From DATARH01 sp050246595 (GTDB lineage Bacteria > Pseudomonadota > Alphaproteobacteria > ATCC43930 > CGMCC-115725): a stretch of 44,803 nucleotides of DNA. Below the pieces are notes generated by a model. The model did no database searches. It saw only the letters and a program-made list of their open reading frames with translations, and was not told where the DNA came from. Made by a program: the position numbers and the translations under genes. How positions within the stretch are numbered: position 1 is the stretch's first letter; each line of letters begins with the position of its first letter. Positions 15,454-23,122 of the stretch are shown one piece after another. The stretch lies in NCBI GenBank assembly GCA_050246595.1, contig JBFWVT010000040.1, positions 1 to 44,803 on the forward strand, given 5' to 3'.

Positions 15454-17001
15454 ATGATGAAATTCCGCTCCCCGCATCCGGGAACCGACGAATCGGCGGT
15501 GTCGTTTGCACGCCGATGCGATCATACCGCGTCCGGCGGTCATCTTTCAGGCGAGGCGATCTTGCTTACCCAGTACAGGCTCCTCAGCAGCCGCAACAGA
15601 CCCGCGCGGGCCGCCGTCGTGCTCGGCGCCGCCGCTTTGGCCGGGATGCTGGCCACCGCCGCCATTGCCGCGACCCCCGGAGACCCGGTCTCGCTGCTCG
15701 CTCCGGCTGCTCCCGCGCCCGCCGCCGCCCCGATCGACTCGCCGATCCGCGACCGCATCGGCAGCGCGACGGAATTGCGGATCGGCGGGCAGAAGCTGCG
15801 CCCCGCCCTGCTGCGGCAGTTCTACGCGACGCACCAATTCCAACCGGTTTGGGAAAACCGGAAAGCGCAGGCCGAGGCGCTGCTCCGCGCCGTTTTCCGC
15901 GCCGGCGAACACGGGCTCGATCCCGAGCTGTTTCACGCCGGCCTGTTGCGCAAGCTGGCGTCCTTCTCGCCGATCGACCGCGATCTGCTGCTGTCGGATG
16001 CCTTTCTTGGTTATGCCGATGCCCTGGCGCGCGGCGCCGTGCCGATCGAAGCCCGTTATGACGACGAGGACCTCACGCCGGAGCCGGTCGATATCGCCGC
16101 GATGCTGACCCGGGCGCTCGACAGCCCCGACCCGGCTTCCGCGATCGAGGGGCTGGCGCCGCGCTCGCCGGCCTACCTGGCGCTGCAACGGGCGCTGCGA
16201 TCCCATCGGCCCGACAATCCCGAAGCGGCACGCAAGGGCGGCGCCGCCCCCCGCGACGGCGAGGCGCAGCGCCGCGCCATCATCGTCAATCTGGAACGCC
16301 AGCGCTGGCTGCCGCGGCAGCTTCCGGCCGACCGCGTCTGGGTCAATATCCCGACCGCGCGTCTCGAATTGTATCGCGACAACCGCCCGGTCTTCGCGAC
16401 CCGTGTCGTGGTCGGCGAGACCGACACGCAGACGCCGGAGTTGCAGACAACAATCACCAGCCTGCTGTTCAACCCGCCGTGGTATGTGCCGCGGTCGATC
16501 GCGACCAAGGAAATCCTGCCAAAGCTGGCGCGCGACCCGAACTATCTGGCGCGCAATCGCATGGTCATGCGGCAGAACGGCGGCATCCAGCAATTGCCGG
16601 GACCGGGCGCCGCGCTCGGCCAGCTGAAATTCGAATCGGTGAACCGTTTCGACGTCTATCTGCACGACACGCCCAAAAAAGCGCTGTTCAAACGCGACGA
16701 TCGCTTCGAGAGCCACGGCTGCGTCCGGGTCGAGAACCCGCGCGAACTCGCTTCCCTGCTGCTCGGCGAACCCGTCGAGGCGATCAGCAAGGCGATCGCG
16801 CGCGAGTCCACCTCTCGCCGGACGCTGCCAACGCCGATCCGGGCATTTCTTGTCTATCACACCGCGTTTCCCGATTCCGGAGGCGGGATCGCTTTTGCGC
16901 CAGATGTTTACGAGCGCGACGAAGCAATCTGGCACCGGCTGCAGCGAGCGCCGCAAGTACCCGTCGCGCAGCATGACCCGGCTGCCGAACGCAGAGGGTG
17001 A
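15454..17001 (+). CDS. Exported L,D-transpeptidase of the YcbB/LdtD type
   Basis: The protein (about 515 residues from ATG 15454) has a signal segment RAAVVLGAAALAGMLATAAIA, a peptidoglycan-binding-like region (QFQPVWEN), and the YkuD catalytic domain with NIPTARLELY, FNPPWYVPRSIA and the active-site SHGCVRVENP (nucleophile C423). Such enzymes form 3-3 cross-links between meso-diaminopimelate residues in peptidoglycan, or attach proteins to it, in the periplasm. The start is uncertain: TTG 15562, preceded by aggcgagg, would place the signal peptide directly at the N terminus. Confidence 0.9.
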   Translation: MMKFRSPHPGTDESAVSFARRCDHTASGGHLSGEAILLTQYRLLSSRNRPARAAVVLGAAALAGMLATAAIAATPGDPVSLLAPAAPAPAAAPIDSPIRDRIGSATELRIGGQKLRPALLRQFYATHQFQPVWENRKAQAEALLRAVFRAGEHGLDPELFHAGLLRKLASFSPIDRDLLLSDAFLGYADALARGAVPIEARYDDEDLTPEPVDIAAMLTRALDSPDPASAIEGLAPRSPAYLALQRALRSHRPDNPEAARKGGAAPRDGEAQRRAIIVNLERQRWLPRQLPADRVWVNIPTARLELYRDNRPVFATRVVVGETDTQTPELQTTITSLLFNPPWYVPRSIATKEILPKLARDPNYLARNRMVMRQNGGIQQLPGPGAALGQLKFESVNRFDVYLHDTPKKALFKRDDRFESHGCVRVENPRELASLLLGEPVEAISKAIARESTSRRTLPTPIRAFLVYHTAFPDSGGGIAFAPDVYERDEAIWHRLQRAPQVPVAQHDPAAERRG

Positions 17002-17052
17002 AAAACCCGCCGCTTGAGGACCAACCGAGAGGAGAAATATCGCGTAAGAGGC

Positions 17053-17074
17053 GGTAAAGCCTTCGGGTTTTACC
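17053..17074 (+). terminator. Hairpin with TTCG loop downstream of the L,D-transpeptidase gene
   Basis: GGTAAAGCC and GGTTTTACC form a nine-pair stem (one G-U) closed by a TTCG tetraloop, 51 bp after the transpeptidase stop. The stem is stable, but no long T run follows on the plus strand, so it is either a weak intrinsic terminator or an RNA-end-protecting hairpin. Confidence 0.45.
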
Positions 17075-17141
17075 TTAACAGGCTTGTTTGACCGCTTGGC
17101 CAATGGTATGGCGTCCTCCAGGGGATTTGGGGGGACTGCCA

Positions 17142-17684
17142 TTGCCGATATCATCTCTGCTGACCCGACGCGGGGTCTTGGGCGCCGGCTTGGTCGCTGC
17201 CGGGGTGGCCTTTATCAGACCCGCGCCGGCCATTTCCTTTGCGCCGCGTTCGGTATCGCTGTACAATACTCATACGGGGGAATGGGTCCGCACCGTCTAC
17301 TGGGCCGATGGGCACTACATTCGCGACGCGGTGCGCGACATCAACTGGGTGTTGCGGGACCATCGCACCGACGAGGTGCGCCCGATGAATGCCGGCGTGC
17401 TCGATCTATTGAGCATGCTGCGCCGCCGCCTCGAAACCAACGACCCGTTTCTGGTCGTCTCGGCCTACCGATCGCCGACGACGAACCATCGCATGTGGCT
17501 GCGCGGCGCCGGGGTGGCCAGCAACAGCTATCACGTCCACGGCATGGCGCTCGATCTGCGGTCCGAAGGCCGCGATCTGCCGCAAGTGCGCGGCGCCGCG
17601 CTCAGCCTGCGCTGCGGCGGGGTCGGCTATTATCCGCGCTCCGGTTTTGTCCACGTCGATTGCGGGCCGGTGCGCACCTGGTAA
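17142..17684 (+). CDS. DUF882 (YcbK-like, peptidase M15 fold) exported protein
   Basis: From TTG 17142 the protein has about 180 residues and begins with a twin-arginine-type signal (LLTRRGVLGAGLVAAGVAFI). The mature part reads LYNTHTGEWVRTVYW, then LVVSAYRSPTTNHRM, then SYHVHGMALDLR and GGVGYYPRSGFVHVDCGPVR. The spacing of H, D and H residues matches the DUF882/M15 metallopeptidase-like fold, thought to act on peptidoglycan stem peptides. It follows the L,D-transpeptidase gene on the same strand, as often seen (ycbB-ycbK). ATG 17103 is an alternative start; TTG 17142 is preferred for its gggggg site and for placing the signal at the N terminus. Confidence 0.85.
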   Translation: MPISSLLTRRGVLGAGLVAAGVAFIRPAPAISFAPRSVSLYNTHTGEWVRTVYWADGHYIRDAVRDINWVLRDHRTDEVRPMNAGVLDLLSMLRRRLETNDPFLVVSAYRSPTTNHRMWLRGAGVASNSYHVHGMALDLRSEGRDLPQVRGAALSLRCGGVGYYPRSGFVHVDCGPVRTW

Positions 17685-17735
17685 AGGTTTCGCCAGGAGG
17701 GGGCCTCGCACCGCGTTAGCGACGGAACCAAAATT

Positions 17736-17776
17736 CCCGTAAAAGGTTTTGCTTTTGGCAAAGGGCCATTTACGGG
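17736..17776. promoter_or_regulatory. Hairpin CCCGTAAAAGG/CCATTTACGGG before the DUF3309 gene
   Basis: CCCGTAAAAGG (from 17736) pairs in 10 of 11 positions with CCATTTACGGG (to 17776). It lies 51 bp after the DUF882 stop and 8 bp before the DUF3309 start codon. It could terminate the upstream transcript or control translation of the small gene; sequence alone does not decide. Confidence 0.4.
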
Positions 17777-17784
17777 ATTGCGCG

Positions 17785-17937
17785 ATGAGCCTCTTCCTTC
17801 TGATCATTCTGATCCTGCTCATCATCGCCCTGGTGCCGGCTTGGCCGTATAGTCGCGGATGGGGCTATTACCCGAGCGGCGGCATCGGCGTGCTGCTCAT
17901 CATCCTGATCGTGCTGCTGCTGCTCGGCGTGTTCTGA
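17785..17937 (+). CDS. DUF3309 small membrane protein
   Basis: This 50-residue peptide has two hydrophobic segments (LFLLIILILLIIALVPAW and IGVLLIILIVLLLLGVF) separated by a short tyrosine/glycine-rich loop (SRGWGYYPSGG). This is the DUF3309 pattern, widespread in Proteobacteria and of unknown function; many are stress-related. I chose ATG 17785 over an in-frame ATG 36 bp upstream because the family begins directly with the first membrane helix. Confidence 0.82.
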   Translation: MSLFLLIILILLIIALVPAWPYSRGWGYYPSGGIGVLLIILIVLLLLGVF

Positions 17938-17970
17938 CCGCTCGTCTCGCAACGCGGCCGATCGGCCGGT

Positions 17971-18336
17971 TCAGACCGGCCGATCGCGGCGCAGCACATC
18001 GAGGCGCAGCGGCAGCTTCGCACCGAGCCAGACGGCATGTTCGGTATGATCGGCATAGGCGTCGCCGGTCTGCGGATGGACCAGGACATCGAGACCGCCG
18101 CGGTTCAGCATCAGCCACGGCACCAGCCAGCCGAACTCCTCGGGTGCGAAGGCGATCTGATACATCGAAACCGGGTGCGGGCCGACCGGCTCGTCGCGCC
18201 AGCGGCCAAGCTCGACCGCAAAGCGATGCGCGATTTCCTCGCGCAACCGCTCCGCGACGGGCCGGCTCGGCGGGTCATAATAAATATGTGCATGATAGCC
18301 GCCGATCCCGGTCGGATCAGCCAATTCGCGCGCCAT
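17971..18336 (-). CDS. DOPA 4,5-dioxygenase family protein
   Basis: The 121-residue protein shows the family's ordered histidines: GGYHAHIYYDP (13-23), GPHPVSMYQIAF (52-63), then LVHPQTGD and DHTEHAVWLG. In fungi and plants relatives open the catechol ring of DOPA. In bacteria the substrate of this small non-haem iron-type fold is not established. It is the downstream neighbour of a GNAT acetyltransferase on the same strand. Confidence 0.85.
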   Translation of the reverse strand: MARELADPTGIGGYHAHIYYDPPSRPVAERLREEIAHRFAVELGRWRDEPVGPHPVSMYQIAFAPEEFGWLVPWLMLNRGGLDVLVHPQTGDAYADHTEHAVWLGAKLPLRLDVLRRDRPV

Positions 18337-18371
18337 GACGGTTCCTCGCCGTGGGTCCCGCGCCGGGCGCC

Positions 18372-18905
18372 CTATTCGGGAAGGGTCGCGGCTCCCTCTC
18401 CGAGCGTGCGCTGCATCAGGACGATGTCGATCCAGCGGCCGAATTTGAACCCGACCGCTTCGAATACCCCGATATGGGCGAACCCAAGCGCTTCGTGAAG
18501 CCGGATCGACGCCACCGTTTCGCGCCCGCCGATCACCGCGACCATCTGGCGGTAGCCCAGCGCCTCGCAGCGCGCGAGCACCTGCCCCAGCAGCGCGCGT
18601 CCGATCCCGCGTCCGATTTCGCCCGGATCGACATAGATCGAATCCTCCAGCGTAAAACGATAACCGATACGCGGCCGAAACAGCCCGGCATAGCAGTACC
18701 CGATGGTCCGACCGCCGCGTTCGGCCACCAGATACGGCAGGCCGTGGGACAGAACCTCGTCCCGTCGTCGCCCCATTTCGCCGGAAGAGGGCGGCGCCTC
18801 CTCGAAGGACGCGACCCCGTGCAAGACGTGATGCGCATAAATCGCCGCGATCGCCGGGATATCCTCGTCGCGCGACGGACGGATCGTCGGCCGGTCGCCG
18901 TTCAT
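18372..18905 (-). CDS. GNAT-family N-acetyltransferase (phosphinothricin acetyltransferase-like)
   Basis: The 177-residue protein reads IRPSRDEDIPAIAAIYAHHV near the start, RFTLEDSIYVDPGEIGRGIG in the middle (acetyl-CoA-binding GRGIG loop), and SIRLHEALGFAHIGVFEAVG with FGRWIDIVLMQRTL. This is the PAT/YncA subgroup, which acetylates L-phosphinothricin, methionine sulfone or related amino acids. The natural substrate here is unknown. It begins 15 bp after the hydroxyacid dehydrogenase stop and probably shares its transcript. Confidence 0.88.
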   Translation of the reverse strand: MNGDRPTIRPSRDEDIPAIAAIYAHHVLHGVASFEEAPPSSGEMGRRRDEVLSHGLPYLVAERGGRTIGYCYAGLFRPRIGYRFTLEDSIYVDPGEIGRGIGRALLGQVLARCEALGYRQMVAVIGGRETVASIRLHEALGFAHIGVFEAVGFKFGRWIDIVLMQRTLGEGAATLPE

Positions 18906-18919
18906 CGCACGAGGGTTGC

Positions 18920-19876
18920 TCAGATGACCCGAACCGGCTTGCCGTCGAGAAAGCCGAGGACGTTCTCGACGATTTGCGGGTACGAGCTGCGGTAATTCTC
19001 TTCGGTGACGTAGCCGATATGCGGGGTCAGGATCACGTTCGGCACCCGCCGCAACGGATGATCGATCGGCAGCGGCTCCTTGTCGTAGACATCGAACCCG
19101 GCATAGGCGAGCCGCCCCGCCTTGAGCGCGTCGATCACTGCCGCCGTATCGACGATCGGGCCGCGCGAGGTGTTGACCAGGATCGCGCTCGGTTTCATCA
19201 GCCCGATCTCGCGCGCCCCGACCAGACCGCGGCTGCGCTCGCTGAGCACGAGATGCACCGAGAGAATGTCCGAGCGGCGAAACAGCTCGTCCTTTTCGAC
19301 CCGCTCGACCCCTTGTTCGGCGGCTTTTTCGGCGGTCAGGTTCTGGCTCCAGGCGATCGCCTTCATGCCGAAGGCCAGCCCGACCCGCGCCACCGCGCCG
19401 CCGAGCCGGCCGAGACCCAACAGGCCCAGCGTGTTGCCCGCGATCCGATGGCCGATATGGGTCTGCCATCCGCCGTGCCGCATGATCGCGTGATCCTCGG
19501 CGATGCGGCGGGCCGCCCCGAGGATCAGACCCCAGGTCAGCTCGGCGGTGTCCTCGTTGCCGCCACCCGGCCCCCCGGTGCCGCAGACCGTGACGCCGCG
19601 ATCCTTCAGCGCGGCCATGTCGAACGAGGCGTTGCGCATGCCGGTGGTTATCAGCAGCTTCAGCTTTGGCAGGCGCTCGACAAGGCTGCGCGGAAACGGC
19701 GTCCGCTCGCGCATCGCCGCGACGATCTCCGAATCGGCAAGCGCGCGCAAAGCGGCGTCCTCGTCGACAAACGGGTGACGTTCGATGACGATCTCGACGT
19801 CGTGCGCCCGCACCGGCGACCAGTCCGCCATGTCGAGCGCGACACCCTGGTAATCATCCAAAATGCTGAGCCGCAT
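18920..19876 (-). CDS. D-2-hydroxyacid dehydrogenase family protein
   Basis: The 318-residue protein has the NAD-binding motif LGLLGLGRLGGAVARVG, the substrate arginine in NTSRGPIVDT, the following glutamate (KEPLP) and catalytic histidine (TPHIGYVTEENY). The N-terminal MRLSILDDYQGVALDMADW is the opening of a subgroup of phosphoglycerate/D-lactate-type dehydrogenases. It interconverts a 2-keto acid and a D-2-hydroxy acid; the exact substrate is not readable. It lies 66 bp downstream of lpxK but in a separate functional group. Confidence 0.88.
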   Translation of the reverse strand: MRLSILDDYQGVALDMADWSPVRAHDVEIVIERHPFVDEDAALRALADSEIVAAMRERTPFPRSLVERLPKLKLLITTGMRNASFDMAALKDRGVTVCGTGGPGGGNEDTAELTWGLILGAARRIAEDHAIMRHGGWQTHIGHRIAGNTLGLLGLGRLGGAVARVGLAFGMKAIAWSQNLTAEKAAEQGVERVEKDELFRRSDILSVHLVLSERSRGLVGAREIGLMKPSAILVNTSRGPIVDTAAVIDALKAGRLAYAGFDVYDKEPLPIDHPLRRVPNVILTPHIGYVTEENYRSSYPQIVENVLGFLDGKPVRVI

Positions 19877-19942
19877 CGGTGCTCCTGTCCGGAATGGGGG
19901 CGGGCGGATGGTTCCCGCGAGCTGAATCGCGCCGCAACGATG

Positions 19943-20941
19943 TCACTGCGCGGCGCGGCTTGCCAGCCCTTTCCGCGGTTGGAGGGCCGGCGCGAGCAGC
20001 GCGGCAAGCGCGGCCGGATCGCGCCAGCGGAGCGCGACCTCGAACATCTCGATCCCGTCGCGCGCCTCCACGGGAAGCCGGACCCAGTCTTTCGCGGTCG
20101 TCACCAGCCGCGCGCCGGCGCGCTCCGCGTTGCGGCGCAGCTCGGCCAATTCAGCGGGGCTGAACCGATGATGATCGGGGAACGGATGCGCCGCGACAAT
20201 CTCGGCCCCTTCCCGCCGCAGGCTGGCGAAAAATTTTTCCGGTCGGCCGATCCCGGCGAAGGCCAACGCTTTTATTCCGCAAAACCGGGTTGCGTCCACC
20301 GGCTCGAAATCGGCCCGCAAGACCGGCCGTCGCGCCGCGCGCACCGCTTCCGGCGGTTCGCCGTCCCCGATCAGGACGACGGCATCGGACCGCGCCAGGC
20401 CCGTCCCGGCCGGTTCGCGCAGCGGCCCGGCCGGGATGACGCACCCGTTGCCGAACCCGTATTCGGCGTCGATGACGAGAAGCGACAGGTCCTTTGCGAT
20501 CCCCGGGTTCTGAAACCCGTCGTCGAGCATGATGAGCCGTGCGCCGGCCGCCGCCGCTTTGCGGCATCCCGCGGCCCTGTCACGCGCCACCCAGCACGGC
20601 CCGCGTCGCGCCAGCAACAGCGCCTCGTCGCCGACCGAAACGGCGTCGTGCCGGGTCGGATCGACACGCACCGGCCCGGCGAGCCGCCCGCCATAACCGC
20701 GCGTCACGACATGCGCCGCGACGCCGCTTCCAGCGAGCAATTCGACAAGCGACAGAACGACGGGTGTCTTCCCCGAGCCTCCGGCGACCAGATTGCCGAC
20801 GCAAACGACCGGCACCGGTGCCCGATACGGACGCGCGACGGCGCGACACAGCACCCCGGCGCCGTTCCAGACGACCCCGAGCGGCGCCAGAAGCCCGGCG
20901 GCAAGTCCGGGCGGCGCATCCCAGAATTCAGGGGCGCGCAT
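19943..20941 (-). CDS. lpxK: Tetraacyldisaccharide 4'-kinase
   Basis: The protein of about 332 residues begins MRAPEFWDAPPGLAAGLLAP and has the P-loop GNLVAGGSGKTPVV, TRGYGG, DDGFQNPGIAKD and DAEYGFGNG. These are diagnostic of LpxK, which phosphorylates the 4' position of the lipid A disaccharide at the inner membrane. ATG 20941 lies 14 bp inside the end of waaA, so the two genes overlap and are probably translated together. The LpxK-WaaA pairing is common in alphaproteobacteria. Confidence 0.94.
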   Translation of the reverse strand: MRAPEFWDAPPGLAAGLLAPLGVVWNGAGVLCRAVARPYRAPVPVVCVGNLVAGGSGKTPVVLSLVELLAGSGVAAHVVTRGYGGRLAGPVRVDPTRHDAVSVGDEALLLARRGPCWVARDRAAGCRKAAAAGARLIMLDDGFQNPGIAKDLSLLVIDAEYGFGNGCVIPAGPLREPAGTGLARSDAVVLIGDGEPPEAVRAARRPVLRADFEPVDATRFCGIKALAFAGIGRPEKFFASLRREGAEIVAAHPFPDHHRFSPAELAELRRNAERAGARLVTTAKDWVRLPVEARDGIEMFEVALRWRDPAALAALLAPALQPRKGLASRAAQ

Positions 20942-22289
20942 CCTCGACCGCCGCTTGCAAAACGCCGTCTGTCCGCCACATGCCGCGCGACGCTCCAGGT
21001 TGTGCGGCAGGGGCGAGCGCATCCAGCCATGGCGCGAGGCGGAAAAGCACCTTGTCGAGAACGCAGGACCCCGCGGCCGCGACCCGCGCCGCCGCCGCCG
21101 CGCGCGCGCGGCGCTCGCCAGGATCGGCGAGCAGGCGCGTCACCGTTTCGGCAAGGCTCTCGGCGTCCCACACCGTCAGCGCCGCGCCCGCCCGGTCGAG
21201 CGCAGCGACCATTGCGGCGCAGTTGCTCATATCGCCGCCATGCAGGACGGCGCAGCCAAGCCGCGCCGCCTCGAACGGGTTGTGCCCGCCTTTCGCGACC
21301 AGCGATCCGCCGATAAAGGCGATATCGCCGATCCGAAACATCAGCCCCAATTCGCCCAGCGTGTCCGCGAGATAGATATCGGTCTCGCCGCAAGGCGCCT
21401 CGCCAACGCCGCGCCGGGCGACGTTCAAACCTTCGCTGCGGAGCGTCTCGGCGATCGCCCCGCCCCGCGCCGGATGGCGCGGCGCGATGATTGTCAGAAG
21501 CCGGCGATGCGCGCGCACGATTCGGCGATGCGCGGCGGCAGCGATTTCCTCTTCACCGGGATGCGTGCTCGCGGCGATCCAGACCGGACGATCGCCGATC
21601 CGGCTCCGCAGGACTGCGAGTTCCGCCGGATCGGCGGCAAGCGAGGCGGAAGCCGCCTTCAAATCTCCGACGCTCGTTGCGTCGCGCGCGCCGAGCGCCC
21701 GAAATCGCGCGGCCTGCCGCTCGTCCTGGGCCAGGCACAGCGCGAAAGCCTGCAGCACCGGCCGGATCAGTCCCGGCATTCGGCGCCACTGTCTGAACGA
21801 CCGCGCCGACAGGCGGCCGTTGAGCAACAGCATCGGAATGCCGCGTCGTTGCGTCGCAAGCGCCAGATTGGGCCACAGCTCGGACTCGACCCAGATTGCA
21901 AGATCGGGACGCCAGTGGTCGAGAAACCGATCCACCGCGCCCGGCAGATCGACCGGCACGAACTGGTGGCGGACACGACCCGGCAACCGCTCCGAGAGCA
22001 GCCGCGCCGACGCCACGGTTCCGGTCGTCATCAGGACCTCGATGCCGGGGCGCTGCGCGGTGATCCGCTCGATCAGGGCCAGCACCGAATGCGCTTCGCC
22101 GACGCTGGCGGCATGAAACCAGATCAGTCTGCCGCTCGGTCGATCGGTGCCGGCGATGCCGTAGCGCTCGGCGATCCGCTCGCGGTCTTCCTTGCCGCGT
22201 CGGCTGCGCGCGTGCAGATAGAACCGCACCAGCGGGGTCGCGGCGGCGGTCGCGGCGCGATACGCCAAGGGCCAGGGCGCCGAATTCAA
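20928..22289 (-). CDS. waaA: 3-deoxy-D-manno-octulosonic acid transferase
   Basis: The enzyme has the N-terminal acceptor domain (RLIWFHAASVGEAHSVLALI, then WVESELWPNL) and C-terminal CMP-Kdo-binding domain (TIIAPRHPARG, FIGGSLVAKGGHNPFEAARL). It transfers Kdo to the lipid A precursor. I start it at TTG 22289, whose last two bases overlap the TGA of the upstream acyltransferase (TTGA), a coupling arrangement repeated through this operon. A TTG 18 codons further upstream keeps the frame open but would add a non-conserved leader. Confidence 0.93.
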   Translation of the reverse strand: MNSAPWPLAYRAATAAATPLVRFYLHARSRRGKEDRERIAERYGIAGTDRPSGRLIWFHAASVGEAHSVLALIERITAQRPGIEVLMTTGTVASARLLSERLPGRVRHQFVPVDLPGAVDRFLDHWRPDLAIWVESELWPNLALATQRRGIPMLLLNGRLSARSFRQWRRMPGLIRPVLQAFALCLAQDERQAARFRALGARDATSVGDLKAASASLAADPAELAVLRSRIGDRPVWIAASTHPGEEEIAAAAHRRIVRAHRRLLTIIAPRHPARGGAIAETLRSEGLNVARRGVGEAPCGETDIYLADTLGELGLMFRIGDIAFIGGSLVAKGGHNPFEAARLGCAVLHGGDMSNCAAMVAALDRAGAALTVWDAESLAETVTRLLADPGERRARAAAAARVAAAGSCVLDKVLFRLAPWLDALAPAAQPGASRGMWRTDGVLQAAVEDARP

Positions 22290-23122
22290 GAACGCCGCCT
22301 TTCTCCGGCCGGCAACCCGTTCTCCACCGCAAGCGGGGGACAATCGGGAGCGGTATCGGATCGCGACCGAGGACCGCTCCCGGCCGGCGCATCGGCTCGC
22401 CTCGCATCAATCTGGGCTGCGCTCCGCAGCGCCGCTTTATGACCGGCGCGGCGATCGGCCTCGCGCGCCATCTCGTTCATTCGGGTCTCGACGAGCAGCC
22501 GCGCTTGTTCGATCCCGGACGCATCGAGATCGGGCGCGATCTCGATCGGCTCGCCCCAGATAAAAATCCCGCGGCCGAACGGCAGCGCAAGATTAAAGCG
22601 GTCCCAGCTGTTCAAGACCCTGCGGCGGCTGGTGGCGCAGGCGATCGGGACGATCGGGGCGCCGGCCAGGCGGGCGAGGTTGACGATGCCGATGCTCGCG
22701 ACCGTTGCCGGACCGCGCGGCCCGTCCGGCGTGATGCCGACGCACTCGCCGGCTTCGAGCCGCTTCAGCATCCGGCGCAGCGCCGCCGACCCGCCGCGCC
22801 GCGTCGAGCCGGGGATCGACTGGACGCCGAAATAGGTGACCGCATCGGCAATGATCCTTCCGTCGCGATGCGCCGAGATCAGCATGTGCATCGGGGCGAG
22901 CCGCTGCCAGGCCATCGGGATCATCAGCAGACGGCCGTGCCAGAAAGCCAAAATAAACCCGCGTCCCTCGCGGCGCAGCCGGCGCGGCCACTCCTCGCCC
23001 TCAATCTGCCAACGGTTGGTGGCGTGGACGAGGCGGATATAGAGCTGGATCGCCCAGCACAAGACGGCGCGAAGGCGGGTGCTGCGCAGCACCCGACGCG
23101 CCCAGCGCCGCGCGCTTCTCAC
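22286..23122 (-). CDS. Lysophospholipid acyltransferase family protein (DUF374)
   Basis: The 278-residue protein has the DUF374/LPLAT features FILAFWHGRLLMIPMAWQ, SAHRDGRIIADAVTYFG, STRRGGSAALRRML and GITPDGPRGPATVAS. Members lie in lipid A operons between msbA and waaA and are thought to acylate lipid A or related precursors, possibly in place of LpxL/LpxM. The GTG start overlaps the msbA stop (GTGA). The last 50 residues are low complexity and charged. The acyl acceptor is inferred from context only. Confidence 0.86.
   Translation of the reverse strand: MRSARRWARRVLRSTRLRAVLCWAIQLYIRLVHATNRWQIEGEEWPRRLRREGRGFILAFWHGRLLMIPMAWQRLAPMHMLISAHRDGRIIADAVTYFGVQSIPGSTRRGGSAALRRMLKRLEAGECVGITPDGPRGPATVASIGIVNLARLAGAPIVPIACATSRRRVLNSWDRFNLALPFGRGIFIWGEPIEIAPDLDASGIEQARLLVETRMNEMAREADRRAGHKAALRSAAQIDARRADAPAGSGPRSRSDTAPDCPPLAVENGLPAGERRRS

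Noticed and set aside
18974..21316. Plus-strand open frame of 780 codons
   Set aside because: It runs antisense through the hydroxyacid dehydrogenase and lpxK genes and has no recognisable domain.
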